DNA of 39,131 bases from Micrococcales bacterium. Lineage in GTDB: Bacteria; Actinomycetota; Actinomycetes; Actinomycetales; Microbacteriaceae. Below are positions 15,440 through 24,216 of the stretch, piece by piece. Below the pieces are notes generated by a model. It was not told where the DNA came from. It saw nothing but the letters and a program-made list of their open reading frames with translations, and searched no databases. The position numbers were made by a program, and so were the translations under genes. The stretch covers positions 19,655-58,785 of the forward strand of contig JAHEGC010000003.1 in NCBI GenBank assembly GCA_024639965.1, written 5' to 3'. How positions within the stretch are numbered: position 1 is the stretch's first letter; the number at the start of each line of letters is the position of its first letter.

Positions 15440-15880
15440 TTACAGGGTCGCGGCGAACTTGTTCAACGCTGACGTGAACGCGATTTTTCCGATGGCGAGA
15501 ACGAACGGTGCGGTCCACCAGAACACGACGGCCGGCTTGAGGTGGACATCTTCGATCCATTCCAGATGAGTCGCTTTCGCTCCCGATGACGTCAGGGTGA
15601 AGCCAGCGGTGCCGCCGAGCACCACCCCCGTCTTGAGCACGGTGCACGTCGCCCGACCGTCGCGCGGTGCCGTAAATTCCGTCACCCTCATTGGGTCGTC
15701 GAGGAAAATGGGGCCGAGCCGCGTGACACCGATGAATTCGGTGCCGATTCCGCTCGTGCGTTTTGTGATGGACACGCGAGTGCCGGGAATCCACTCGGAG
15801 TGCGCTTCCCAGTCCGTCAATCGATCCCATACGTGCTCGATGTCGTGGGGGAGGTCGAGTTGAACGGTGATTCGGGTCAT
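15440..15880 (-). CDS. SRPBCC-family (polyketide cyclase/START-like) protein
   Basis: A 146-residue protein of the helix-grip fold that binds hydrophobic ligands. The N-terminus ITVQLDLPHDIEHVWDRLTD with WEAHSEWIPGTRV, and the later GGTAGFTLTSSG and HLEWIEDVHLKP, fit the family of coenzyme Q-binding or polyketide cyclase-like proteins. The C-terminal helix (APFVLAIGKIAFTSALNKFA) completes the fold. GAAGGGAT precedes the ATG. It is divergent from the FAD lipoprotein gene with only 38 bp between. No specific ligand can be deduced. Confidence 0.85.
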   Translation of the reverse strand: MTRITVQLDLPHDIEHVWDRLTDWEAHSEWIPGTRVSITKRTSGIGTEFIGVTRLGPIFLDDPMRVTEFTAPRDGRATCTVLKTGVVLGGTAGFTLTSSGAKATHLEWIEDVHLKPAVVFWWTAPFVLAIGKIAFTSALNKFAATL

Positions 15881-15906
15881 AATCCCTTCACCCTACGCCT
15901 CGCTGT

Positions 15907-15912
15907 TAGCCT
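15907..15912 (+). promoter_or_regulatory. TANNCT box (TAGCCT) before the FAD lipoprotein gene
   Basis: TAGCCT ends 6 nt before the ATG at 15919. It is part of the 15-mer CGCTGTTAGCCTCGA (15901-15915), which recurs exactly at 17653-17667 before the DUF1905 gene. Confidence 0.5.
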
Positions 15913-15918
15913 CGACGA

Positions 15919-17661
15919 ATGGGAGGGACCTTTCGCGCGAGCCGTGATCGTCGTCGTGCCTCAATCGCAGCGGGAGCCATGGTTGCGGTCACCGTTGGGC
16001 TGACGGGCTGTGCGACTGAGACACCGCGGGACGCGTGGCGCGAATTCGGATGCGACACGGTTGGCGCCTCTCTCGACCAGCGTTCGGCTCGTGATGGTGG
16101 CGAGTTCGACGTCGTCGTTTATGGCGGAACTCCCTCGGGTGCGGCGGCCGCTCGGGCGGCCGCAGAACTGGGGGCGAACGTTCTCATCGTCAGCGATTCT
16201 GACCTGTTTGGTGGCGCAATCGCTAACGGGCTCGGTGCGACCGATGTGGGTGCGGTCGAAGCGAGCGTTGGTCTTGCCAAAACTTATTTAGACGACGTTC
16301 GTGAGTATTACGGGACCGACGACCTTCGAACAGAGCCCAAGGTCGCGGAGTGCATCGTCGAACGTTGGCTCGACAACCCGAACATCGCGACAATGCGCGG
16401 GGCAACTCTCGATCGAGCCCGCGTCACCGACGGTCTGATCACTGCCATAACTTTTCGCACCTCGAAAGCTGGTGCTGCGCGGGTAACCGTCCGTGGCGCT
16501 GACTTCATCGACGCGAGTTACGCCGGCGACCTCATGGGAGCAAGCCACGTCCCCACACGACTGGGAATGGGGGACTTTTACGCGTATGACGAGGGCGATA
16601 CTGCGACCCGCACGTTGTCCACGTACTTTTCATTGAGCGACCCGGCCGACGTCGCGAGTGCCGACGTGGCGATGTCGGCGCTGCCCCACGTCAGGCGCGT
16701 TGCCACACTCGACAACGTTGCGGAACTCGTCACGTCGGGGATGCCCTCCTTCACCTATCGACTGTGTATCACGCGCGAGAAGAACAATCGTTTACCGTTC
16801 GCTCAGTCACCGGGCTACGACGACTACGCACCGGCGTGGCGCTTGTTCATGCGCAACTTCGTCGGTTTCACCGCCCAGCACGAGGCACGTGTGCTCGACA
16901 ACGGGACGGTGCTCACTCAGCTCTGGCGAATCGCGAGACTTCCCAACGGCAAATTCGACCTCAACGCGGCGCCGTCGTCGTTCACTAATTTCTCGATTCC
17001 TCGTGCCTATTTCGACGACGCTCGAACTCGCACCGAAATCCTCGCTACATACCGTGACTACCTCCAGTCGTTCCTTTGGTTTGTCCAACACGACCCGTCG
17101 GTGCCCGAGATGGAACGAGCGGCGCTCGCCGATTTCGGCTTGTGTGCCGATGAATTCACGACGTCCGATTCGTGGCCCGCGAATATCTACTTGCGGGAGG
17201 GCCGTCGGCTCGTCGGTCAGCGAACGCTGACGGCGAACGACATCCTTATCCCGCACATAACACCAGATGCCGTGGCCGTCGGGAGCTACGCGATCGACAG
17301 CAAACCAACTTCTTTTCTCTGGTCTAACGGAACCTTCGCGCGGGACAGGGGAGAGATGATCGACGTTCCGATTTATGAAATTCCCTTCACCGCGATGCTC
17401 CCCGCCCACGGCCCGAACAATCTGATTGTCTCGGTGGGAATTTCGGCTTCACCACTCGCTTTTTCCAGTGTGCGAATGGAACCTCAATTTCTCGAGCTTG
17501 GGCACGCCGCCGGCGTTGCGGCAGCGCTCGCCGCCCAATCGGACCATGTATTGTCCGGCGACCTCGCACCGAGGGTTCAACGTGAGCTCGCTCGCACCGG
17601 CGGCTTCGCGGGTCTTGCTTCGATTTGCGCGACGATCGACCCCGGTTACACGCGCTGTTAG
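15919..17661 (+). CDS. Exported lipoprotein FAD-dependent oxidoreductase
   Basis: 580 residues. The N-terminus SRDRRRASIAAGA resembles a twin-arginine signal and is followed by the lipobox LTGC with the acylated Cys at about 31, so a folded flavoprotein is probably exported and anchored outside. The dinucleotide-binding fold starts at about 55: VVVYGGTPSGAAAARAAAEL, then DSDLFGGAIANGLGATDVG. The C-terminal half matches the FAD_oxidored group (xanthan-lyase-associated FAD proteins), with NIYLREGRRLVG and a final LGHAAGVAAALAAQ that should contact FAD. Substrate unknown. No redox partner is encoded beside it. Confidence 0.87.
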   Translation: MGGTFRASRDRRRASIAAGAMVAVTVGLTGCATETPRDAWREFGCDTVGASLDQRSARDGGEFDVVVYGGTPSGAAAARAAAELGANVLIVSDSDLFGGAIANGLGATDVGAVEASVGLAKTYLDDVREYYGTDDLRTEPKVAECIVERWLDNPNIATMRGATLDRARVTDGLITAITFRTSKAGAARVTVRGADFIDASYAGDLMGASHVPTRLGMGDFYAYDEGDTATRTLSTYFSLSDPADVASADVAMSALPHVRRVATLDNVAELVTSGMPSFTYRLCITREKNNRLPFAQSPGYDDYAPAWRLFMRNFVGFTAQHEARVLDNGTVLTQLWRIARLPNGKFDLNAAPSSFTNFSIPRAYFDDARTRTEILATYRDYLQSFLWFVQHDPSVPEMERAALADFGLCADEFTTSDSWPANIYLREGRRLVGQRTLTANDILIPHITPDAVAVGSYAIDSKPTSFLWSNGTFARDRGEMIDVPIYEIPFTAMLPAHGPNNLIVSVGISASPLAFSSVRMEPQFLELGHAAGVAAALAAQSDHVLSGDLAPRVQRELARTGGFAGLASICATIDPGYTRC

Positions 17662-17664
17662 CCT
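17659..17664 (+). promoter_or_regulatory. TANNCT box (TAGCCT) before the DUF1905 gene
   Basis: TAGCCT overlaps the TAG stop of the FAD lipoprotein gene and ends 6 nt before the GTG at 17671. Confidence 0.5.
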
Positions 17665-17670
17665 CGAATC

Positions 17671-17958
17671 GTGCAAGTAACGTTCGCAAGTGACATGTTC
17701 GAGTGGCGCGGACCGTCGCCGTTTCATTTCATCAGAGTCCCCGACGATGCCGCACTCGACATCCGCGACCTCGCCCCGTTGGTCACCTACGGCTGGGGCG
17801 TAATCCCGGCGACCGTGACAATCGGGGGAACCTCCGTGACCACCTCGCTGTTTCCCAAAGACGGCGGTTACATTGTTCCCGTCAAGAACGCGCTTCGATT
17901 GCCCGAAAAGATCGCACTTGGTGACGTCGTCGACGTCACACTGACAATCGGTGAATGA
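17671..17958 (+). CDS. DUF1905-domain protein
   Basis: A 95-residue, beta-rich protein. It shows the DUF1905 pattern: an opening strand with VTFASDMFEWRGPSPFHFIRVP, a central YGWGVIPATVTIGG and the closing DGGYIVPVKNALRLPEKIALGDVVDV. The fold is that of a small cradle-loop barrel; the function is unknown. It starts at a GTG without a ribosome binding site behind a TAGCCT box, so it is probably leaderless. ChrA follows 12 bp downstream. Confidence 0.85.
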   Translation: MQVTFASDMFEWRGPSPFHFIRVPDDAALDIRDLAPLVTYGWGVIPATVTIGGTSVTTSLFPKDGGYIVPVKNALRLPEKIALGDVVDVTLTIGE

Positions 17959-17970
17959 CAGACTGGTCGA

Positions 17971-19296
17971 ATGACCGAGCAAACTGCCGTCCCGTTTCGT
18001 GATGCGCTCGCCTATTGGTGGAAACTCGGCCTGACAAGTTTCGGGGGGCCGGCAGGTCAGATTGCCATGCTTCACGACGAAGTCGTCGTGAAAAAACGCT
18101 GGATTTCCGAGAAACGCTTCCTCCACGCGCTCAACTACTGCATGATTCTTCCCGGGCCCGAAGCGCAGCAACTCGTCACGTACGTCGGATGGCTCATGCA
18201 CGGCGTGCGCGGCGGAATTCTTGCCGGGTCGCTCTTTGTCCTCCCGTCATTGGTTTTGCTCATCACGCTGAGCTGGGCGTACCTCGCTTTCGGCACCAGC
18301 CCAATCGTCGCTGCAATGTTCGCCACCATCAAACCCGCCGTTGTCGCCATCATCGCCCAGGCCGTTTACCGAATCGGGTCGCGCTCGCTTCGCCACCCCG
18401 CACTGTGGACGATCGCGGGCGTATCGACCGGGGCGATGCTGGTCTCGGGTTCGTGGTTTCCCGTCATCATGGTCGTCGCCGCACTCGTTGGCTTTGCCGG
18501 TTCGCGGTTCGCCCCCACCGTCTTCGCGGGTGGTGGAGGCCACAGTTCGGCCGCTCGGGAAACGACGCCCGCGATCATCGACGACAACACCCCGACCCCG
18601 CTCCACGCCCGCGTCACGGTCTGGAGATTGGTTCGCGCGGTGGTGATGGCCGCCGTGGCGTGGCTCGTGCCCGTCGGAGCCCTCTGGGTGACATTCGGAG
18701 CCGACAGTCCGCTCGTTGACATGGCGATGTTCTTCTCGGGTGCCGCGTTCCTCACCTTCGGTGGTGCTTACGCCGTCTTGCCTTACGTCTATCACGGTGC
18801 CATCAGCGCTGGTTGGGCGACTCCCTCACAGATGGTCGATGGTCTCGCACTGGGTGAAACCACGCCGGGACCGCTCATCATGATTGTGTCGTTCGTCGGG
18901 TTCCTCGGCGGTTATGTCGGCGAGTTCCTCGGAACGGGCTCGGCGTTCCTGTCGGGACTGGTTGCCGCCATCCTCGTCACGTGGTTCACGTTCCTTCCGT
19001 CCTTTTTCTTCATCATCGCCGGCGGTCCCTACGTGGAAACCACCCGCGGTATGAAGGGCGTCACCGCTCCACTCACGGCGATCAACGCCGCGGTGGTGGG
19101 TGTGGTGTTGAGCCTCGCGATCACATTCGCGGTGACCGTGTTCGTACCCAACGGCGCAAGCCTCAACGCTGGTGCGCTCGTCATCGTCGCTGGCGCGGCT
19201 CTCGCGCTCTTCCGATTCAAGCGAAGCATCCTCGAGGTGGTCCTTGCTTCGGCGGCAATCGGGCTCGTCGTCGGAGTCGCCACGCTGTTACTTTGA
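17971..19296 (+). CDS. chrA: Chromate transporter ChrA (CHR family, bidomain)
   Basis: Membrane transporter of 441 residues with two homologous halves, about 10-12 helices. The N-terminal half opens with the CHR signature WWKLGLTSFGGPAGQIAML and continues with LPGPEAQQLVTYVGWLMHG. The second half repeats it with FSGAAFLTFGGAYAVLPYV and LALGETTPGPLIMIVSFVGF. Long CHR proteins export chromate, driven by the proton gradient, though many homologues have unproven substrates. A CAGACT box ends 6 nt before the ATG. No chrB-like regulator is adjacent. Confidence 0.92.
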   Translation: MTEQTAVPFRDALAYWWKLGLTSFGGPAGQIAMLHDEVVVKKRWISEKRFLHALNYCMILPGPEAQQLVTYVGWLMHGVRGGILAGSLFVLPSLVLLITLSWAYLAFGTSPIVAAMFATIKPAVVAIIAQAVYRIGSRSLRHPALWTIAGVSTGAMLVSGSWFPVIMVVAALVGFAGSRFAPTVFAGGGGHSSAARETTPAIIDDNTPTPLHARVTVWRLVRAVVMAAVAWLVPVGALWVTFGADSPLVDMAMFFSGAAFLTFGGAYAVLPYVYHGAISAGWATPSQMVDGLALGETTPGPLIMIVSFVGFLGGYVGEFLGTGSAFLSGLVAAILVTWFTFLPSFFFIIAGGPYVETTRGMKGVTAPLTAINAAVVGVVLSLAITFAVTVFVPNGASLNAGALVIVAGAALALFRFKRSILEVVLASAAIGLVVGVATLLL

Positions 19297-19328
19297 CCCC
19301 CGCTGGGGCGATTCACAGGAACGCCCCC

Positions 19329-19334
19329 TACGCT
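19329..19334 (+). promoter_or_regulatory. TANNCT box (TACGCT) before the desaturase gene
   Basis: TACGCT ends 6 nt before the ATG at 19341; no Shine-Dalgarno sequence. Confidence 0.5.
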
Positions 19335-19340
19335 TGGGTA

Positions 19341-20429
19341 ATGAGCGCAACACTCGTCGCAACGGCGACCTCGAACTACACCGAGATTCTCGCCCGCGTC
19401 AAGGCGGCAGGGCTCCTCACCAAGACGCCAAGTTTCTACGTCATCCGCATCGCGGTCATCTCCGCGCTCGCGGTCGGTCTGTGGATCGCGGGAGGCTTCC
19501 TCGGAGCGTCCGACGCCCACCAGGGTGTCATCATCGGTGTCGCCTTCGTCATCGCGGCTTTGCTGGGTGTTCTCGGCGCGCAATACGGCTTCATCGCCCA
19601 CGAGGCGTCGCACCGCCAGGTCTTCCGCAACAATAAGCTCAACGACTGGGCGGGCCTCATTCTCGCCAATCTTTTCGCGGGCCTCTCGTATGGTTTTTGG
19701 ATGCGCAAGCACAACAAGCACCACCAGAAGCCCAACCAGATTGGTCAAGACCCCGACATCGCAATTCGCGTGCTCAGCTTCACGGTCGAATCTCGCGACG
19801 AAAAGCGCGGCGTCGAACGCTGGTTCTCTAACCGTCAGGGCTACCTTTTCCCCGTCCTGCTCTTCTTCACCGGATTCGACCTCCTGCTCGATTCTCTTCA
19901 GGCTCTGCGTCGTCGCGATCGTCCCGCCGGAATCCGCGCTCTCGAGTTCTCGCTCATGGTTGTCCGACAGGTCGCGCCCTACGTCATCATGGGCCTCATG
20001 TTCGGGTGGCTCTGGGCTATTGCACTCTGGTTCGTCATGATGCTCGCGTTCGGCTTCTTCATGGGGGCCGCGTTTGCACCCAACCACAAGGGAATGCCTC
20101 TCGTTCCCCGCGAGGCGAAACTCGACTTCTTCGAGCGCCAAGTTCTCACCAGCCGCAACATCCGCGGATCGTGGCTCAAGGACAACCTCATGGGTGGGCT
20201 CAACTATCAGGTCGAGCATCACCTCTTCCCGTCGATGCCGCGACCGCACCTACGATCCGCTCACGACATTGTTCTCGCGTATTGCGCCGACAAGAACATC
20301 ACGCTCGTCGAGATGAACCTCATCTCGTCGTACAAGGCGATCATCACGTACCTCAACAAGGTGGGACTCAGCAACAACGTCGACCCGTTCGTGTGCCCCA
20401 TGGTCGCCGACCTCCGCCCTCGCTCGTAA
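19341..20429 (+). CDS. Membrane fatty acid desaturase
   Basis: Acyl-lipid or acyl-CoA desaturase of 362 residues that introduces a double bond using a di-iron centre in the membrane. The three histidine boxes are present: HEASH (near 90), HNKHH (near 127) and QVEHH (near 291, as in NYQVEHHLFPSMPRPHL). Four hydrophobic spans flank them. I chose the ATG at 19341, which fits the TACGCT box; the open frame extends further upstream across the chrA end without support. Electrons would come from a ferredoxin or a cytochrome b5-like donor encoded elsewhere. Regioselectivity cannot be deduced. Confidence 0.92.
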   Translation: MSATLVATATSNYTEILARVKAAGLLTKTPSFYVIRIAVISALAVGLWIAGGFLGASDAHQGVIIGVAFVIAALLGVLGAQYGFIAHEASHRQVFRNNKLNDWAGLILANLFAGLSYGFWMRKHNKHHQKPNQIGQDPDIAIRVLSFTVESRDEKRGVERWFSNRQGYLFPVLLFFTGFDLLLDSLQALRRRDRPAGIRALEFSLMVVRQVAPYVIMGLMFGWLWAIALWFVMMLAFGFFMGAAFAPNHKGMPLVPREAKLDFFERQVLTSRNIRGSWLKDNLMGGLNYQVEHHLFPSMPRPHLRSAHDIVLAYCADKNITLVEMNLISSYKAIITYLNKVGLSNNVDPFVCPMVADLRPRS

Positions 20430-20441
20430 CGCCCCTCGCGC

Positions 20442-20447
20442 TACGCT
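20442..20447 (+). promoter_or_regulatory. TANNCT box (TACGCT) before galE
   Basis: TACGCT ends 6 nt before the galE ATG; leaderless candidate that would drive the galETK operon. Confidence 0.5.
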
Positions 20448-20453
20448 GTAACC

Positions 20454-21416
20454 ATGGCGTGGTTGGTGACGGGTGGGGCCGGATACATCGGCGCTCACGT
20501 CGTTCGTGCATTCGCGTCCGCCGACATCGACACGGTCGTTCTCGACAATCTGTCGTCGGGTCACCGCGAATTCGTTCCCGACGGCATTCCGTTCGTTGAG
20601 GCGTCGATCACGGACTCGGTCGCCCTCGCTCGGCTGTTCGCCGACTACAGTATCGACGGCGTCGTGCACCTCGCCGGTTACAAATACGCGGGCGAATCGG
20701 TCTCGCTTCCGCTCGTCACCTACGACCAAAACGTGACGGGTACCGCACGACTGCTCGAGGCGATGGCGAACGCGGGCCTGTCCCGCATCGTGTTCTCCTC
20801 CTCCGCCGCGGTTTACGGAACGCCGTCGGTCGACGTTGTCACCGAATCCACCCCGACCTCACCACAGTCTCCCTACGGCGAAACGAAGCTCATCGGCGAG
20901 TGGCTCATGCGGGATCAGGGGGTCGCAACCGGTCTCGCCCACACCAGTCTTCGGTACTTCAACGTTGTCGGCTCGGGGTCCGATGACGTGTACGACACGA
21001 GCCCTCACAACCTCTTTCCCCTCATCTTCGAGGCGCTCGTCGACGGGCGAACCCCGAAAATTTTCGGTAACGACTATCCGACTCCTGACGGCACGTGCGT
21101 TCGCGACTACGTTCACGTCGCTGATATCGCCGACGCCCACGTGGGGGCAGCCAGGGCTCTCATGGCGGGCACCGCGCTCGAGCCCGTGTACAACCTGGGT
21201 AGTGGGTCGGGCACGTCGGTGGGCGCGATCATGTCCTCGGTGGCCGACGTGACGGGAATCCGATTCGACCCCGAGATTCATCCGCGACGACCGGGTGATC
21301 CGAGTCGAATCGTCGCGGACGGGCAGGCGGCGTCCCGCGACATCGGCTGGGCGCAGCGCCACACCGTCGAGTCGATGGTCGCGAGTGCGTGGTCGGCTCG
21401 TCAAGCCCACGCCTGA
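20454..21416 (+). CDS. galE: UDP-glucose 4-epimerase
   Basis: Interconverts UDP-galactose and UDP-glucose with tightly bound NAD (Leloir pathway). 320 residues, extended SDR fold. NAD-binding TGGAGYIG is at 6-13. The catalytic YGETK is preceded by FSSSAAVYG, and CVRDYVHVADIADAH and the HPRRPGDPSRI stretch are standard for the sugar-nucleotide pocket. It opens the galE-galT-galK cluster on the same strand, with its own TANNCT box. Confidence 0.95.
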   Translation: MAWLVTGGAGYIGAHVVRAFASADIDTVVLDNLSSGHREFVPDGIPFVEASITDSVALARLFADYSIDGVVHLAGYKYAGESVSLPLVTYDQNVTGTARLLEAMANAGLSRIVFSSSAAVYGTPSVDVVTESTPTSPQSPYGETKLIGEWLMRDQGVATGLAHTSLRYFNVVGSGSDDVYDTSPHNLFPLIFEALVDGRTPKIFGNDYPTPDGTCVRDYVHVADIADAHVGAARALMAGTALEPVYNLGSGSGTSVGAIMSSVADVTGIRFDPEIHPRRPGDPSRIVADGQAASRDIGWAQRHTVESMVASAWSARQAHA

Positions 21417-21431
21417 GTCGGTGCTTGTCGC

Positions 21432-21437
21432 TAATCT
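21432..21437 (+). promoter_or_regulatory. TANNCT box (TAATCT) before galT
   Basis: TAATCT ends 6 nt before the galT ATG, in the 27-bp gap after galE. Confidence 0.45.
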
Positions 21438-21443
21438 GGTGAC

Positions 21444-22550
21444 ATGGTGTCGGGCGGAGTGACGAAGCACGCGACTCTCCTCGCGGACGGTCGCGAACTG
21501 TTCTACTTCGACGACGCCGACACCGCTCTCGCCGCCGAACGAGCGATCGACGCGCGCGATCTCGACGCCCGCCCCGCGACAGCGTCGATGCGTCAGGACG
21601 TGCTCACGGGGGAGTGGGTCAGCATCGCCGCTGCCCGCCAGAACCGGGTGTTCTTGCCGTCCGCCGCGGCCGATCCGCTCAGCCCGCAGACCGCCACCAA
21701 CCCGTCGGAGATTCCGTCGATGTACGACGTCGCGGTGTTCGAGAACAAATCTCCGTCGTTCGGTCCGCTCCTTGTCGACGACAACGCACCCCTGTCTCTC
21801 GATGACCTCGTCGACGTCGGTGTGGGTCGCACCCGCACGTCGGTCGGACGTTGTGAAGTCGTCTGCTTCAGTCCCGACCACGAGGGTGCCCTCGGATTCA
21901 TGGGTGAAAGCCGGATGCGCACCGTCATTGAAGCGTGGGCGGATCGCACCGAAGCACTGTCGGCCATGCCGGGCATTCAGCAGGTGTTCCCCTTCGAAAA
22001 CCGTGGCCAGGAAATTGGTGTGACGCTGCACCACCCCCACGGTCAGATTTATGCCTATCCCTACGTCACTCCGCGTACCCAACGATTACTAGCGACGACA
22101 AGCGCGGTCGATGGTTTGTTTGACAAAATTCTCGATGCCGAACGCGCGGCGGAACGGGTGTTGTTCGCCGGCGACCATTGGACGGCGTTCGTGCCGTTCG
22201 CTGCGCGCTGGCCCATCGAGATTCACCTGCTTCCGCACCGACACATCGCCGACATCGCCGAGTCCTCCGAGGCCGAACGTGCGGAACTCGCGGTGGTTTA
22301 CCCCAGGATTCTTCGCACCCTCGACCTGCTGTATTCGACCCCAACGCCGTACATCGCAGCCTGGCATCAAGCGCCGGTCCACGTCGGCCGTGAGCGCATC
22401 CGACTGTCGATGCGCATCACCTCACCGCGGCGGGCGGAAGACAAGCTGAAGTTCCTCGCGGGGTCGGAAACGGCGATGGGTGCGTTCATCGGTGACGTCC
22501 TGCCCGAGGCACAAGCCGATTTCCTTCGCGAAGCATTCACCCGCGCATGA
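21444..22550 (+). CDS. galT: Galactose-1-phosphate uridylyltransferase
   Basis: Transfers UMP from UDP-glucose to galactose-1-phosphate. 368 residues. The active-site HPHGQ lies in GVTLHHPHGQIYAYP, where the middle His is uridylylated, preceded by FENRGQEIG. The N-terminal DVLTGEWVSIAAARQNR block and the second-half HLLPHRHIADIAE and WHQAPVH complete the double HIT fold. It sits between galE and galK; its stop overlaps the galK ATG by 4 bp. Confidence 0.96.
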   Translation: MVSGGVTKHATLLADGRELFYFDDADTALAAERAIDARDLDARPATASMRQDVLTGEWVSIAAARQNRVFLPSAAADPLSPQTATNPSEIPSMYDVAVFENKSPSFGPLLVDDNAPLSLDDLVDVGVGRTRTSVGRCEVVCFSPDHEGALGFMGESRMRTVIEAWADRTEALSAMPGIQQVFPFENRGQEIGVTLHHPHGQIYAYPYVTPRTQRLLATTSAVDGLFDKILDAERAAERVLFAGDHWTAFVPFAARWPIEIHLLPHRHIADIAESSEAERAELAVVYPRILRTLDLLYSTPTPYIAAWHQAPVHVGRERIRLSMRITSPRRAEDKLKFLAGSETAMGAFIGDVLPEAQADFLREAFTRA

Positions 22551-23695
22551 CCCTCATCGATCGCGTCACCGCGCGCTTTCACGACATCGTCGGCGAGAGC
22601 CCACGGGGCATCTGGTCGGCACCCGGCCGTGTCAACATCATCGGTGAACACACCGATTACAACGGCGGCTTCGCTCTCCCCATGGCAATCGACCGTCACA
22701 CGGTCGTCGCGGTGAGCCGTCGCGAGGACGGACTCGTTCGCGTCGGGTCGACACTCTCCGGCGACGTCGTCACTACAGAACTCGCACGGTGTGTTCCCGG
22801 ATCCGTCAGCGGCTGGGCGGCCTACCCACTCGGTGTGCTTTGGGCGCTCGGCGGTTCACGCGGTCACTTCCCCGGGCTCGACATCGTCATCGACACCGAC
22901 GTGCCCATCGGCGCCGGGTTGTCGTCCTCCGCGGCGATTGAGTGTGCCGTCGCTGTCGCGGCCAACGATCTCTGGGAACTCGACCTCGATCGCATGCAAC
23001 TCGCGTACGCCGGGCAGCGCGCCGAGAACGACATGGTCGGTGCACCGACCGGGATGATGGACCAAATCGCTTCTCTCTTTGGCGAAGAGGAATCGGCGGT
23101 TCTCATTGATTGCCAGATTCCCGAGGCGCAAGCCGTTCCGTTCGCCCTCGCCTCCGAGGGGCTGGCGGTGCTCGTCATGAACTCGACCGTGCACCATTCC
23201 CACGCCACTGGCGGCTACAAGGATCGCCGTGCCGCGTGCGAACGCGCCGCCGTGGCGATGGGCGTGGAGTTTCTTCGTGATCTCGCCGTTGACGACCTGC
23301 CGAGGTTGCGCGAAACGGTCGACGATGTCACCTTCCGCCGCGCACGTCACGTCGTGACCGAGAACGCTCGCGTGCGCGCGGTTGCCGAACTTCTCGAGAC
23401 CGACGGGCCGCATGCCATCGGCGACTTCCTGGTTGCGTCACACCTCAGCATGCGGGACGACTTTGAAATCTCCATCCCCCAGATCGACCTCGCGGTTCGC
23501 GTCGCGCGCGAGAACGGGGCGCTCGGAGCGCGCCTGACCGGCGGCGGATTCGGTGGCGCGGCGATCGCGCTGGTACCCCGCGACGCGTTACCGACGATCG
23601 AACACGAGGTTCGCGCCGCCTACGCCGAAGCGCAATTCGACGCACCCGATTTGTTCGTCGTGACGCCGTCGCGCGGGGCGGGGCGAATCGATTAG
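22547..23695 (+). CDS. galK: Galactokinase
   Basis: Phosphorylates galactose at C1, the entry to the Leloir pathway. 382 residues, GHMP kinase family. The galactose signature APGRVNIIGEHTDYNGGFALP is present (about residues 25-45), as are the ATP loop PIGAGLSSSAAIE and the C-terminal GARLTGGGFGGAAIAL. It overlaps galT by 4 bp at the start. At the end its TAG shares bases with the TAA of the convergent lipoprotein gene (23692-23695). Confidence 0.97.
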   Translation: MTLIDRVTARFHDIVGESPRGIWSAPGRVNIIGEHTDYNGGFALPMAIDRHTVVAVSRREDGLVRVGSTLSGDVVTTELARCVPGSVSGWAAYPLGVLWALGGSRGHFPGLDIVIDTDVPIGAGLSSSAAIECAVAVAANDLWELDLDRMQLAYAGQRAENDMVGAPTGMMDQIASLFGEEESAVLIDCQIPEAQAVPFALASEGLAVLVMNSTVHHSHATGGYKDRRAACERAAVAMGVEFLRDLAVDDLPRLRETVDDVTFRRARHVVTENARVRAVAELLETDGPHAIGDFLVASHLSMRDDFEISIPQIDLAVRVARENGALGARLTGGGFGGAAIALVPRDALPTIEHEVRAAYAEAQFDAPDLFVVTPSRGAGRID

Positions 23696-24204
23696 CGCGT
23701 CGCGCCCTTGAGGGAGCCGGTCGTCTTACCCGCGGGGTCGTAGACGAGGCAATCGATACCGCGGTCGCCGTTGGCCCACGACGATTCCGTGGGGTAGTAG
23801 TAGATGAAGTCGAGATCGGAAATGCCGAAATCAAGCCCGATGAACGTGCCGAATTCCTTCGCGCATTCCGTCGACCCCTGGTTCGTCAGTGCCTCCACCG
23901 AGGGATAATCACCGTCGGGAAGTGTGGTTGAGGCGTAGACCTCGAGGTCGTGTGCCGCGGAACAGGCGGCGAACGGATCGGTTGACTCAGCCTCGTCTTC
24001 GAGCGCTGTTCGATTGACGCAGTCCCCCACCGCCAACGACACGAGCCCGGTGGGGGGAGACGACGCAGAGGTGGCCGACGGCACGGGCTGCGTCGACAAC
24101 TGTGCAGCCTGCCACAGGGTCGACACCGTCGTGCACCCGCTCATCACGACGACGGCACCGATCGCGAGAGCGACCAGCGAGAGGCGAGGAATGCGAAGGG
24201 GCAC
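23692..24204 (-). CDS. Septum-formation-domain lipoprotein
   Basis: A 170-residue exported lipoprotein. The signal peptide (VALAIGAVVVMSGC) ends at a Cys near 24, followed by a low-complexity Ser/Thr/Pro stretch. The remainder has the Cys and His spacing GDCVN...CSAAHDLEVY...CAKEFG...CLVY of the actinobacterial 'septum formation' domain. Function unproven. It starts at a GTG 6 nt behind a TAATCT box that overlaps the hisN stop. Confidence 0.82.
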   Translation of the reverse strand: MPLRIPRLSLVALAIGAVVVMSGCTTVSTLWQAAQLSTQPVPSATSASSPPTGLVSLAVGDCVNRTALEDEAESTDPFAACSAAHDLEVYASTTLPDGDYPSVEALTNQGSTECAKEFGTFIGLDFGISDLDFIYYYPTESSWANGDRGIDCLVYDPAGKTTGSLKGATR

Positions 24205-24210
24205 GCGACC

Positions 24211-24216
24211 AGATTA
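24211..24216 (-). promoter_or_regulatory. TANNCT box (TAATCT) before the septum-formation lipoprotein gene
   Basis: On the minus strand TAATCT ends 6 nt before the GTG at 24204 and overlaps the hisN stop codon. Confidence 0.5.
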
